From the NCBI RefSeq assembly GCF_000512355.1, contig NZ_CP004006.1, forward strand, positions 273,501 to 337,500: 64,000 nucleotides of DNA, in the 5' to 3' direction. A model generated the notes under the pieces. The model had not been told where the DNA came from. It made no database searches and worked only from the letters and a program-made list of their open reading frames with translations. Both the position numbers and the translations under genes were made by a program. Numbering within the stretch: the stretch's first letter is position 1; each line of letters opens with the position of its first letter. The stretch is from Legionella oakridgensis ATCC 33761 = DSM 21215. GTDB lineage: Bacteria; Pseudomonadota; Gammaproteobacteria; Legionellales; Legionellaceae. Below are positions 38,059 to 47,930 of the stretch, piece after piece.

Positions 38059-39117
38059 TTAGCAGCCTTTTATTGGAGGAGAGCTTTCCTCTGAAGTTGC
38101 ATCATTTTGTGCTTTTAAAGCTTTTATGGCTAGATTGGTAGAAAAAAATGATGCTTCGGGTAATCTTTGTGTGTCATGGGATCCAGAAAGGTCAGTTAAC
38201 AAAGGAATGATAACCTCTTGATAGTACGAGGAACGTTTTATTTGCAAAAAATTTCGGTCTCTACGCAACAAACTAGCAATCTCCGCCAGATTAGATTGTG
38301 GTTTTTGCAGCAACAGAGCAATATCTCGCTCGATATTAACTAATTGCTTGTTATTTTTTGCAGCCTCTTTTACAGAACTCCGCGGTTGATTCTTTAGTAA
38401 TTCTCTTTTTTCTTGCAGCCGTTCTATTATAAAACGAACATCGGCGCTCATTACTGGTGTCATCATGGCCTCTTCTTTTTCTTGAGGTGTTGTAACCGAC
38501 TCGTCTATTAAGGGGGCCTTGGCTGCGGCTAAGAAGGTTTTTTCATGCCCTTTTAAAATGAAATCTGCTGCTTCAAGTAAATGACGAAAAGTGGGGGCTG
38601 GTTGCAGATGGTGTTGTTGAGCATATTGCAACTCTATGGTATACGCTGCAATTAATGGTGCGATGATATCCTCTGATAACGTTCGAGCCTGGAGAATATC
38701 GTGAATTTCTTGTATGTTATAATCAGGGATATTAATTGTCTGTAAGCGCCTTGCTAGCGCAGTACTCGAAATGCGTCGACCGGCCATTGTCGCAGGGTTT
38801 TGCGTGCCGATTATTGTAAACCCTGGTCGCTCAGGACGTAACCCTTCAGGCGTTTTTCCCATCAACAAGGAGTTGAGCAAACGCTCCATCATCGGGGAGC
38901 TATTGATTTCATCAATAACAACGACAGCGCCTTCGTGGAATGCTTTCAATAAAAGAGTTTCTTTTTCACTCAACGACCAACTGGCGGGAAGGCGATAAAA
39001 TGGTTTTTCATTGGTTACCGGTCGACTAAAATCATGTATCTCCTGATAACCATGCGCTCTCAATGCTGCGATAACCACCTCACTTTTACCGACACCGGGA
39101 GCACCCTCAAGAACCAT
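38059..39117 (-). CDS. C-terminal AAA (dynein/MoxR-type) module of the giant gene
   Basis: 352 aa as an open frame. Walker A GAPGVGKS begins only five residues after the apparent ATG, too close for a complete AAA domain. The missing strand is encoded upstream in the same frame (NSASNDEQRYGGLGG). Walker B is VVVIDEIN, sensor-1 is TIIGTQNPATMAGRR, and an Arg-finger-like SSTALARRLQTI follows, all as in AAA_5/MoxR and midasin modules. AGGAGGG lies only one base from the ATG, so it is not a real ribosome site. The tail is charged (SEESSPP). Confidence 0.8.
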   Translation of the reverse strand: MVLEGAPGVGKSEVVIAALRAHGYQEIHDFSRPVTNEKPFYRLPASWSLSEKETLLLKAFHEGAVVVIDEINSSPMMERLLNSLLMGKTPEGLRPERPGFTIIGTQNPATMAGRRISSTALARRLQTINIPDYNIQEIHDILQARTLSEDIIAPLIAAYTIELQYAQQHHLQPAPTFRHLLEAADFILKGHEKTFLAAAKAPLIDESVTTPQEKEEAMMTPVMSADVRFIIERLQEKRELLKNQPRSSVKEAAKNNKQLVNIERDIALLLQKPQSNLAEIASLLRRDRNFLQIKRSSYYQEVIIPLLTDLSGSHDTQRLPEASFFSTNLAIKALKAQNDATSEESSPPIKGC

Positions 39118-39122
39118 CCCTC

Positions 39123-42100
39123 CTAATCCGCCATAGCGCTGTTCGTCATTACTTGCACTGTTTTTCGGTATTCACGCAAGCATAACAAATTATCGAGTTG
39201 TTGCATTACGTGTTGACGAGATTTTGTTACTAAAAATGAGGTATCTTCATGCATTGCTTCAGGAGGTAGCGGCAGTGGCTTAGGTTCAGGGAAACGTGCA
39301 AAAAAAGTAGCGCGTTGACTCTCTGGTATTAAATTTTTGCATACTTGATGAGTGAAATACTGCAAGATTTGAGTAAAATCTTGCTCTGGATGTATTTGAT
39401 AATACGATGTTGCTAATAAAGCGATCATTTGCAATTCACGTGGAGAAATTAACACATCACTTGTTGAGAGTGCACAAATTGCTTGGTATACAGCGAAAAG
39501 ATGATGAGTAGCTTCAGCATGAGTTTCCCATGCAGCTACAGTTGTATGTTGAAAGATAGGTTTAACAATATTTTCATAGATAATACTGAATGGGATGGGT
39601 GTAAAAAGCACAGCCTGGCCATGACGCTGAAAAAAAGGGGCTAATGTTCGTTCGTCACCATAGCTCACTGGGTTCCCAGCAAAAATCACTTTATGCTGGT
39701 TAGAAAGTAAGTGAAGCTCGCCATCGACTAAAAGGCGTGGTGGCTTTTGAAATAATCCTTCGAATTTGCTCCATTGTTCAGGACTTAAATTGGCTTCATC
39801 TAAAAAAAGATAATGCTGTCCTGGCCCCGATTGTTTCATCCATTTGTTAAGATTTCTTTCTCCTATTAAAAGGGTATCGTCGCCTTGGCATAATATGCTT
39901 TCTACAAACGTTGATTTACCAACACCTGAAAGTCCAGTTAGAAAAACATACGGTGCATTATCAAGCGCTTTAAGGACTTCTTCTCGCCGCCTATGGTTAA
40001 ATGCAATCGCTTCTGCCTCACTGTTGGTCACATCAAAGGGAGTAAGGAAATGGTTGGCTTTAGGTAAATCGCGCATACCTATCCATGCTTCATCACTTGA
40101 GGTAGCGTCAGGATGTGTGATTAAAAAATCTCGTCTTGTTTTTAATATACTGAGAGATTCTTTTGCCAAAAATGGTCTTAAATGTTCGCAGCATCGCTCG
40201 TCCATATCACCTAAACAGGCTTTTTTTTCTTGTATTGTTACGGTGTGTTGCTGGTGGGAACAACCATGAAGATGAGAAATATCATCGCTAATCAATAATA
40301 ATTGACCGGGAGAGGAGGTGGTTGCTTGCCGTGCAAATAGTACTGGTGCCAAACCATCCGCAAGTTCTGTCGAAAAATGGCCTTTTAAAATAATACGTTG
40401 ATTATTTGCCAGCGCAGATGAAATAGCTCCTTTTGAATCATAAAAACCAAATCGTGGTGTGAAATAGTGATCTATTATAGGATGTTTTAATTGCTCCATT
40501 GCTTGGTAAATGGCTTTATGGCTAACATGGCAAGGGAGAGGGATTGGTGGTTCATCTATGGCAGGGAAAGGCAAAGGCGCATCAGCAAAAAGCTTTGGTT
40601 CTAAACGAACTATTCTGGCGTCTGAATCTGCCTTATGGCAATAAAGAAGGTATTGCTCGCCTTGTTGAATTAATATTGGCCTATCCTTAGGCAACAGGCT
40701 AGTATCAGGCAGTGTATTATCACTTAATCCAGGCGCCATACTGACTAGCGCCATATCACAACCACAATAAAGTCCGCCATGAATATGGCTAATTAAATCC
40801 GTGTGATCACATTCTGAAACATCAATGACGATGCAATCAGGATGGTCAGCGTTTATCATGGCCACGGTCGTATCTACATCGCTACTTTTTATAATCTGTG
40901 TAGCAGCCATGTTCCCTGTTTCCCATGCCAGTGATTCTGTTTGTTGACGCGATGATTGGATTATATCTCGTAGTACAGGGGGCAAGTTAACGCCCGGTAA
41001 AACATCGACTTGTAAGCGCACATTATAAATTTTACATTCAGTTAGTAATTTAGCCCAATCGTCTTCACTTAATTCTCGCGTTAAGTGGACATTCAATACG
41101 CTTCCCTGTGCTGCTGCAATCATTCCGGGTGCATGGAATAATTCCCCTTCATGCACGCGATGGTTGTGAAAGAACTGGCTATATTGCGTAGGATTTAATA
41201 CTAAACTTTCAGCGGTTAACAGCAATGGCTCTTGTTGTAAGCATTCTTTTAAAGAACTCCAATCATATCCTTCATGACGAATAAGCTCACAGCCTGACGG
41301 AAGTTCTATTCTACGACCATCATATTCAATGTAACCACGTGAGTGAGCTTCTTGCCAAAAGCGTTGAAATGCTTCATCTTCCCACGGGCCATTTTGAATA
41401 ATAAGGGGACTACCTTGCGCAATAGCTTTCTGCAATATACCTTCTTCAAAATGAAGCGCATGGCCATCCAGCACCCAACGTCCTAAGAGTCGCTCTTCCC
41501 AATCGAGCGAGTGGTACAATTGGATAGCTCCTTTGCTCATTACCATGGTCTCATCGTGAACAGGGATGATTGGCACACTATCTTGTAGTTTAGCCAATGG
41601 AATAGGGCATGTTTCAACTCGATTAAAGCGAGAATAAAAATCAGAACCTTGGTAAACATCCGGTTTATTGACATTAAGTAAACCAATTACTCGGCAATCT
41701 TTGGGGAGCGGCACACCGTCTGCTCCTGGCTCACGATCGAGTAAAGCATTAAAACGCACGATATCGTCCGCATCAAACTGCTCATAATTGACAATAAGAA
41801 CTGGCGCCTGCCCTGTGCGATGAGCTTGCAGAAAATTATAGAGCGGTCCGCCAGGGCCTTTGCATAAAATACCACTGTCTTCTATATCATATGCAACAAA
41901 GGGGGCAGAGCAGACTAAGTCTTCAGGTGAGTGAATATAAAAGACAGGTCGGCTAGTGGATTGACAATAATGCTCTAATGCCCAACGCAGAGCCACCACG
42001 TCATCCGTTGTTGGCAGTTCGACAAGGCGTCTGGGTGTTGAATCCTGCAAGCAGGATTGGCAATATTGCGCGCATGAGGTTGACGTCGTAGTGGTTGCTT

Positions 42101-43511
42101 CCCAGGTGTGGAATAGCTTTCTAAAGTCATTTAGTCGTGTGGAAAAAGGATCCGCTGCAGGGCTTTCAAGTTCTTCCGTCGGCAGTGTCGTTGCGGTTAG
42201 TGTTGGATTCGTGGGAATTAATGTCGATATCGCGGTAAAAGAAGGAGGATTCGATTCATTCACATGAATGGATGCCGGATAGCCACCCAAATCACAACGG
42301 TGCCATTCATTGTTGATAAAAATTTCAACAAAAGCATGACAATCGTTGGTAATGATGCGAATAGGGGTATCAGGATAGCGTTCTTGCATTTCAGCTTTAA
42401 ATGCAACCACGCGATGGCGACACGCCCCTTTTTTTTGCTCACGTATAGCACGCAGATAATCTATACCAGTCGCATTTGAAGAATCGATGTCTAGTGGAGC
42501 AGCATGAAATGCTTGCATTTCATTAACCAGCTCCTGAATGTCTGTTGGTAAAGGGGATAAACTGTCATCTTTTTGTAAGAGAAAATCAATTTCAATAGTC
42601 GTTGTGGTGTTTCTACTGCAGATGTAATACAAATTGTCTCGTGCTGAATACTTTATTTCAATGTCCATTGGTGGGTCGACGTGATAATGTGTGAGTTTCT
42701 CACGCGCTGAAAGCGAGGCCAATGCCTGCCAATCACTATGGATAGTCAGTTTTTGCTTCCCATAATAAATTGACTGATCGGGCTCTTTTTTAAATTGCTG
42801 TGCTTGATGATAAAGATCAATAGGCGAGTGAATGAGAGAGCAGGGTTGCAAATTTAAATCACCATTTTTTTGCAATGTAAACGCTTGCTCCATTGAGCAT
42901 AGATTTGTAGTAATAATCGCTTGATGAAATACATCCAAACGATAGTCCCTCACTGGTATCTCGACAGCATTCCCAATTGGATAAAAGATACGGTCAACGT
43001 TATATTGGTGTTCTTGAGTGGTGGTATTTGCGTCTATGACACTACTACTGTTAGATAAATGTCCATGTCCAGAAAAATACTTAAATAGTCCTGCCATCCC
43101 CCTTCTGAGCTGCCTAGACTGTTCTGGCAAAAGTTTATTCCATACACTGTCGAAACTATTCTGATATACAAGCCCAGCAAATGCATCTGATGTTACCCTG
43201 GCTTTTGATAAAGGGCCTTGTTGGATGTAACTCAACCGTCGTCTCAATTCATCATCCAATACCAAATTGGGACAATCTGTTAAATCGATTTCTGCCAAGT
43301 TTGGAGCTGCGTTCAAAAAAACTTTTAGCATCTCAGCTGTGATATTACTATTTTTAAGATCCAGTAGCCGCAATGAGTGTAGGCTTTCAGGAGTAAGAGC
43401 AAGTAGTTCTACCTTGTCATTAAAAGGAGTTCCTCGTTTAAGGATAGATAATTCTTCAAAATCGCTTGCTATATATGCTTCATCATCCCACATTACTTGG
43501 CGGGTAATCAT
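39123..43511 (-). CDS. central part of the giant gene: LRR, transglutaminase-like and AAA domains
   Basis: 1,462 aa as an open frame. The last leucine-rich repeats lie at about 45-95 (LRLLDLKNSNI). A transglutaminase-like domain at about 345-412 has GACRHR (Cys364), HAFVEIFI (His392) and HRCDLGG (Asp407). A degenerate AAA-like module at about 500-670 has PKDCRVIGLLNVN and DFYSRFNRVE but no Walker A. A full AAA module at about 1,150-1,330 has GLSGVGKS, YLFLDEANLS and KVIFAGNP. No ribosome site precedes the ATG at 43511, and the frame is open upstream of it, so the ATG is probably internal. Confidence 0.8.
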   Translation of the reverse strand: MITRQVMWDDEAYIASDFEELSILKRGTPFNDKVELLALTPESLHSLRLLDLKNSNITAEMLKVFLNAAPNLAEIDLTDCPNLVLDDELRRRLSYIQQGPLSKARVTSDAFAGLVYQNSFDSVWNKLLPEQSRQLRRGMAGLFKYFSGHGHLSNSSSVIDANTTTQEHQYNVDRIFYPIGNAVEIPVRDYRLDVFHQAIITTNLCSMEQAFTLQKNGDLNLQPCSLIHSPIDLYHQAQQFKKEPDQSIYYGKQKLTIHSDWQALASLSAREKLTHYHVDPPMDIEIKYSARDNLYYICSRNTTTTIEIDFLLQKDDSLSPLPTDIQELVNEMQAFHAAPLDIDSSNATGIDYLRAIREQKKGACRHRVVAFKAEMQERYPDTPIRIITNDCHAFVEIFINNEWHRCDLGGYPASIHVNESNPPSFTAISTLIPTNPTLTATTLPTEELESPAADPFSTRLNDFRKLFHTWEATTTTSTSCAQYCQSCLQDSTPRRLVELPTTDDVVALRWALEHYCQSTSRPVFYIHSPEDLVCSAPFVAYDIEDSGILCKGPGGPLYNFLQAHRTGQAPVLIVNYEQFDADDIVRFNALLDREPGADGVPLPKDCRVIGLLNVNKPDVYQGSDFYSRFNRVETCPIPLAKLQDSVPIIPVHDETMVMSKGAIQLYHSLDWEERLLGRWVLDGHALHFEEGILQKAIAQGSPLIIQNGPWEDEAFQRFWQEAHSRGYIEYDGRRIELPSGCELIRHEGYDWSSLKECLQQEPLLLTAESLVLNPTQYSQFFHNHRVHEGELFHAPGMIAAAQGSVLNVHLTRELSEDDWAKLLTECKIYNVRLQVDVLPGVNLPPVLRDIIQSSRQQTESLAWETGNMAATQIIKSSDVDTTVAMINADHPDCIVIDVSECDHTDLISHIHGGLYCGCDMALVSMAPGLSDNTLPDTSLLPKDRPILIQQGEQYLLYCHKADSDARIVRLEPKLFADAPLPFPAIDEPPIPLPCHVSHKAIYQAMEQLKHPIIDHYFTPRFGFYDSKGAISSALANNQRIILKGHFSTELADGLAPVLFARQATTSSPGQLLLISDDISHLHGCSHQQHTVTIQEKKACLGDMDERCCEHLRPFLAKESLSILKTRRDFLITHPDATSSDEAWIGMRDLPKANHFLTPFDVTNSEAEAIAFNHRRREEVLKALDNAPYVFLTGLSGVGKSTFVESILCQGDDTLLIGERNLNKWMKQSGPGQHYLFLDEANLSPEQWSKFEGLFQKPPRLLVDGELHLLSNQHKVIFAGNPVSYGDERTLAPFFQRHGQAVLFTPIPFSIIYENIVKPIFQHTTVAAWETHAEATHHLFAVYQAICALSTSDVLISPRELQMIALLATSYYQIHPEQDFTQILQYFTHQVCKNLIPESQRATFFARFPEPKPLPLPPEAMHEDTSFLVTKSRQHVMQQLDNLLCLREYRKTVQVMTNSAMAD

Positions 43512-43531
43512 ATTATGTACGTCACGATTAT

Positions 43532-45064
43532 CTATGGTGGTAAATATTTTTCCTTTTGATTAAAATATAAAATCTGCCCTTGGTATTCAATGCAAGCATC
43601 ATAGCCTTGTATTAAGCCATTCAATTCATCAAATGGCATGAGCCGAGGATCGTGAGACAATCGAATGAGAGCACACATTGGCATTATCGTACAATTGGTC
43701 AATACAAGTTGTTCTATATTGGGCATTGTCTTTAGCATTGAAGTCATATTTTGGAAACTTATACGGCACTCACCCCATTCCGGTCGTCCCCCCCATGTGA
43801 GAACTTTGATTTTTGGCCAATGACCGCTATAGCTTGCATCCCATGCTTGCAGGGTTAATTGCTCAATATTAGGTGCAGCCATTATAAATTCTGCTTGTTT
43901 TTCTGGGAGATTATCCACAAGCTGAACTTCAATAAGTTTACTAAAATGATTGGCAGGAAATGTGATGTACTCGCCTCGATCCATATTTGCCAATGAGCAA
44001 GTGAGTTTTTGCAAATGCGATGATTGCTGCATTAAGTTAAAGAGAGAGTTGGACAGTACGTTAACTCTAAGCTCTTCTAAATCGTAAGAGTCTTTTACTA
44101 GTGTATCCAGACGATAACTAGCATACTCCATATGGAGCTTTTTCAACTGGGGAGATGTAATAAGCGTCCCCAAGGTATTGCCCAATAGGGTACTACGTTG
44201 TATGTCAAATTCTTTTAACCTGGAAAACCTGTCTGCAGAAAATACAGCTTCTTCTATCTGAAAACCATTGAGTGTCAATAAACTGCGATGGGTTAATAAG
44301 GCTTGAAATTGCTCGGCCGTGATAGGTGTTTGAGCCCATTTATTAAGATCAATTAATTCAATTTCTTCAAGGTGTAATAGATGATTCGTCTGCGTTTCTA
44401 TTGCTTTAATTAAGGCTTGTAATGAGCCTGATGAGGCTGTACGAGAGGTCAATTTTTTAAGATTAGGCATTGCCCTTAAGAGTGCCTGTGCCTGAGCTTC
44501 CGATAAATTAACAACATCAGTGCCATCAATCTTCAATTCTTTAACGTGCGTGAGCTCATTTAGAGTGAGTGTTAGCCCCGCTAAATTTAATATTTCCCCA
44601 TCAGTCAGGTGTGTTAAATTCAATTCTGAAAAATCAATGATTTGATATTGTGTTTGTATCTCCATTTCTGGGAAAGCATTCCGTAAATACAATAGACATT
44701 CATTTGCTTTTATTGAAAATTCATCATGGACAATATAGGCTAATGGCGGATGAGTGTGCCGAAGAATATCAAGTACTTTTAAACGTTCTTTTTCTGGTAA
44801 TTTTGCAAAATCACTCACATTTAAAAAATGTAGGGTATTTTCATCCAAGTTGTTGGTGGCATATCTTAACCAATGGTCATCTAGTATTTGCACTTCATCA
44901 CGAGGGATAGCCTGTTGAGTCATGGCTGCTTGCATTAATTCATCAGGGTAAGTAGGCGTCATCCACTGACGAACATCACTATATTCTAAAAGAGCAAGTT
45001 GTTCTTGCTGCAAGGGAACTATTGCACCATTTTGCCAGAGGTAAAGAGAAAACCCTTCGTGCAT
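43532..45064 (-). CDS. N-terminal leucine-rich-repeat part of the giant gene
   Basis: 510 aa as an open frame. Leucine-rich repeats run from about residue 170 to 480 (LAGLTLTLNELTHVKELKIDGTDV, LRAMPNLKKLTSR, HLQKLTCSL, PNIEQLVLTNC). They are ribonuclease-inhibitor-like and would bind proteins. The frame is open well upstream of the Met at 45064 (ADWTALGWSDKKITE), so the true start is at 45285 across one frame break. The repeats continue at the start of the next open frame, which supports one gene. Confidence 0.78.
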   Translation of the reverse strand: MHEGFSLYLWQNGAIVPLQQEQLALLEYSDVRQWMTPTYPDELMQAAMTQQAIPRDEVQILDDHWLRYATNNLDENTLHFLNVSDFAKLPEKERLKVLDILRHTHPPLAYIVHDEFSIKANECLLYLRNAFPEMEIQTQYQIIDFSELNLTHLTDGEILNLAGLTLTLNELTHVKELKIDGTDVVNLSEAQAQALLRAMPNLKKLTSRTASSGSLQALIKAIETQTNHLLHLEEIELIDLNKWAQTPITAEQFQALLTHRSLLTLNGFQIEEAVFSADRFSRLKEFDIQRSTLLGNTLGTLITSPQLKKLHMEYASYRLDTLVKDSYDLEELRVNVLSNSLFNLMQQSSHLQKLTCSLANMDRGEYITFPANHFSKLIEVQLVDNLPEKQAEFIMAAPNIEQLTLQAWDASYSGHWPKIKVLTWGGRPEWGECRISFQNMTSMLKTMPNIEQLVLTNCTIMPMCALIRLSHDPRLMPFDELNGLIQGYDACIEYQGQILYFNQKEKYLPP

Positions 45065-45396
45065 TAGCTGCTCAAGGGAAGTACGTATTTCCGTTATTTT
45101 TTTATCCGACCAACCTAAGGCTGTCCAGTCTGCAAGAATTAATTTTTCTTTTTTTGTTGCTGGCTCATCGTGGGCGTGCGCCAGTAAGGTTTATTTTTTA
45201 ATGCCCGTTCAACAATAAAATCTCCCGGTGCACTTTTGCGATAATGAGGGGAATTTTTGACACGCAAGTAAAAAGCATTAAACATTATTGAGCATTATAG
45301 GTTCATTCTGACTGATTTTATTATAGGCGATAAATAGGATGTATGTTTAAGTGGGCGATAAAGGAAAGGCACTCAGTGTGGCTGTCTTATGCAATC

Positions 45397-46125
45397 CTAG
45401 TATAATGCGAAGTAGTTTCGGTAAATTTCCAGATATTTGCCATCAGATTCCATGTTGAGCAGAGCTTCGTTGATGGCACTTATCAGCTTCGAGTTGTCTT
45501 GATTTGCTGCAATGCCATAGCCCTCTCCTACAGGTAACTTGGTACCAATAAGTTTGTAGGTATTGCTGATGTTAATAGTCCAATATCGGGCTACCTCATC
45601 ATCCACCAGCGCGACATCCACGGTCCCATTTTTCAATACTTCAAGCAAATCGGCATTCAGAGGATACTCAAGAACTTCGATATTATTTTTATATAATTGC
45701 CTTGCCAAATCTCCGTAAGGGGTTCCTTTGCGCACGCCTACTTTTTTTTCCCGCGATCTCTTCAGGGGTATTGATGGCTGATTTTCGCAGTGCCAGGAAA
45801 TGCCCATTACTTTCCAGATATGGAAGACTGAACAGAAATTCTGCTTCTCTGGCTGGTGTGATCGTAATGGCGGCAATGGCAAGATCAATTTTTCTCTCCT
45901 GGATGCTGGAGAATAAATTATCAAAAGGCATGGGTATGAAATCACATTGAAGATTAATTCGTTTACAAATTTCTATCATGAGATCAATATCAAAACCAAA
46001 AAATGATTGGGTTGACTGGCCAGTGTTTCAAAAGGAGGATTTAATGGTGCACTGCCAATGGTCAGTGTTTTTGCCAATAGGTAAGGCGCTGTAAACAAAG
46101 TAATAAGCAATACCAGCGTTTTCAT
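45397..46125 (-). pseudogene. family-3 amino-acid-binding protein, frame-broken
   Basis: From the ATG at 46125 (AGGATGG upstream), a signal peptide (TLVLLITLFTAPYLLA) leads to LTIGSAPLNPPFE. One missing T in the T6 run (45998-46003) breaks the frame before FFGFDIDLMIEICKR. A second break is an extra base in the A8 run at 45742-45749, inside EEIAGKK-VGVRKGTPYG. With both corrected it is a full periplasmic binding protein of about 242 aa, ending LEIYRNYFALY, probably for a polar or basic amino acid. No transporter permease or ATPase is encoded nearby. It resembles the decayed copy at 8951-9435. Confidence 0.8.
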
Positions 46126-46229
46126 AATCCATCCTTTGATTAAAACGTGTTATCATCCAATGCGGTTCAACAGATACACGGTCATCCATCATATCCCGTT
46201 TTGTTTTTTGCGGCAAATGATCCGAAGGT

Positions 46230-47930
46230 TTATTGCATGGCGGATTTTTCTGGGAAATAATCCATGTCTTTTATTGTTATAACAGCGTTGTCTGCCGTGG
46301 GCAGTACAGCTAATACCTGATTGAATTCCTGATAATAATTATCCTGTCCAAGCAAGGAAATAATTCCGGCCTTTTTTAGCTTGGCTTCAACTCGGGGTTT
46401 GGCACCACACAAGATGACTCTGACACCACGTTTATGCATCGCAGTAATAGCTTCCTCCAGCGTTTGCAAGCCGGTAATATCAATAAAAGGTACCCAGCGC
46501 AAGCGGATAATAAGGATACTCGGATCGGTATGGGTATTGGCTAGGGCTTGTTCGAAAATTTCTACTGCTCCAAAGAAGAACGGTCCTTCCACGGCAAAAA
46601 CCACAATATCTTTTGGTAATCCGGAAACATTTTGCTTGCTAAGTTCTTGCAATAGTTGAGCATCGGTTTGTTGCTCTACTTCAACACTAGATGCCATACG
46701 CAACAGAAAGTGTAGTATGGCAAGAATAACACCGATGTTGACGGCGACAACCAAGTCTACAAAAATCGTTAGAAAAAACGTTGTCAAAAGAATGATGATA
46801 TCAGCTCGTGGAGCTCGCCGAACCAGCTTAATAAAATGTTTTGCTTCACTCATATTCCAGGCCACTACAAAAAGAATCGCCGCCAATGCGGCGAGAGGTA
46901 CATCGTAGGCTAAGGGGGCAAGAAACAGAATAATGAGCATTAAAGTAACGGAATGAATAACTCCTGATAAAGGACTGTTGCCACCATTACGAATATTGGT
47001 TGCTGTACGGGCAATGGCCCCTGTTGCTGCAAAACCGCCAAAAAATGGTGCCGCGACATTTGCAATGCCTTGCCCTATTAATTCTCTGTTTGAATTATGG
47101 CGCGTTCCTGCCATGCCATCTGCAACAACGGCAGACAATAATGATTCAATAGCACCTAGCATAGCGATAGTAAAGGCAGGACCTATCAGCTCTAAAATAC
47201 GATTAATGCTAATGGCAGGCAGTTGCAAGGAAGGTAATCCTTGTGGAATACCTCCAAATGCTTTGCCAATGGTTGCTACATCAGAAAATTGAAAGATTGT
47301 TTGCAGGGACGTAGCAATAACCAGTGCCACCAAAGGGCCAGGAATTCGTTTAAGAAACCATAGTTTATTGGCATATAAAACAATACCTAATGATAGAGCA
47401 GCCAATGAGGTTGTGGTCAGATTCAATTGTGGAAGCACTTGCAATGAATGCCATAATTTTTCATGAAAATGACTGCCTTCTATAGGAGGTAGACCAAAAA
47501 AATATTGCCATTGTCCTACCCAAATCACAACGGCAATGCCGGCAGTAAATCCAATGATGACGGGGTCTGGTATAAATTTTATAACAGCCCCAAGTCGAGC
47601 TAGTCCAAAAAAAATCAGCATGCATCCGGCAAGCAACGTCGCTATTTGCAAGCCATCAATACCGTACTTGTTAGTAATCCCTGATAATACCACAATAAAT
47701 GCACCGGTCGGGCCTGCAATCTGTAAACGACTTCCACCAAATAGACTGACTAATAATCCAGCCACAATGGCCGTATAAAGCCCTTGTTCAGGTTTTGCTC
47801 CTGAAGCAATGGCAAAGGCCATGGCTAAGGGTAAGGCAACAACACCAACAATGATTCCGGAAATGATATTAGGCATCCAGAATTTTTTCTGAAATAAACC
47901 TGCTTGATAAGATTCAACAATGGTTTTCAT
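46230..47930 (-). CDS. SulP-family anion permease with STAS domain
   Basis: 566 aa. Ten to twelve membrane segments cover residues 20-410. The family marks GLYTAIVAGLLVSLFGGSRLQIAGPTGAFIV (near 52-82) and an N-terminal PLAMAFAIASG are clear. A STAS domain follows at about 430-550 (FVAVEGPFFFGAVEIF is its first strand). SulP proteins import sulfate, bicarbonate or dicarboxylates. It is not in an operon with carbonic anhydrase or sulfur genes here, so the substrate is open. Confidence 0.92.
   Translation of the reverse strand: MKTIVESYQAGLFQKKFWMPNIISGIIVGVVALPLAMAFAIASGAKPEQGLYTAIVAGLLVSLFGGSRLQIAGPTGAFIVVLSGITNKYGIDGLQIATLLAGCMLIFFGLARLGAVIKFIPDPVIIGFTAGIAVVIWVGQWQYFFGLPPIEGSHFHEKLWHSLQVLPQLNLTTTSLAALSLGIVLYANKLWFLKRIPGPLVALVIATSLQTIFQFSDVATIGKAFGGIPQGLPSLQLPAISINRILELIGPAFTIAMLGAIESLLSAVVADGMAGTRHNSNRELIGQGIANVAAPFFGGFAATGAIARTATNIRNGGNSPLSGVIHSVTLMLIILFLAPLAYDVPLAALAAILFVVAWNMSEAKHFIKLVRRAPRADIIILLTTFFLTIFVDLVVAVNIGVILAILHFLLRMASSVEVEQQTDAQLLQELSKQNVSGLPKDIVVFAVEGPFFFGAVEIFEQALANTHTDPSILIIRLRWVPFIDITGLQTLEEAITAMHKRGVRVILCGAKPRVEAKLKKAGIISLLGQDNYYQEFNQVLAVLPTADNAVITIKDMDYFPEKSAMQ

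Larger units (their letters stand above)
38059..45285 (-). pseudogene. giant LRR-transglutaminase-AAA gene interrupted by three frame breaks (whole locus)
   Basis: One gene of about 2,400 codons appears to be split into four open pieces. It starts at the ATG at 45285 (MFNAFYLRVKNSPHYRKSAPG). The first break is near 45184-45189, the second near 43547-43557 and the third in the A5 run at 39161-39165 (minus strand). At each site one added base joins the frames without a stop: NKP-LLAHAHDEPA; YFNQK-KIFTTIDNRD or a near variant; and REYRK-NSASNDEQRYGGLGG-MVLEGAPGVGKS. The last restores the residues before a Walker A motif. Order: N-terminal unknown, LRRs, transglutaminase-like, degenerate AAA, AAA, AAA. 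The breaks are either real decay or homopolymer sequencing errors. No signal peptide; translocated effector is an inference. Confidence 0.75.

Noticed and set aside
39844..40269. 141-codon plus-strand open frame opposite the AAA region
   Set aside because: It is the antisense of a well-supported coding domain (Walker A and B), with Ser/Arg-rich shadow composition.
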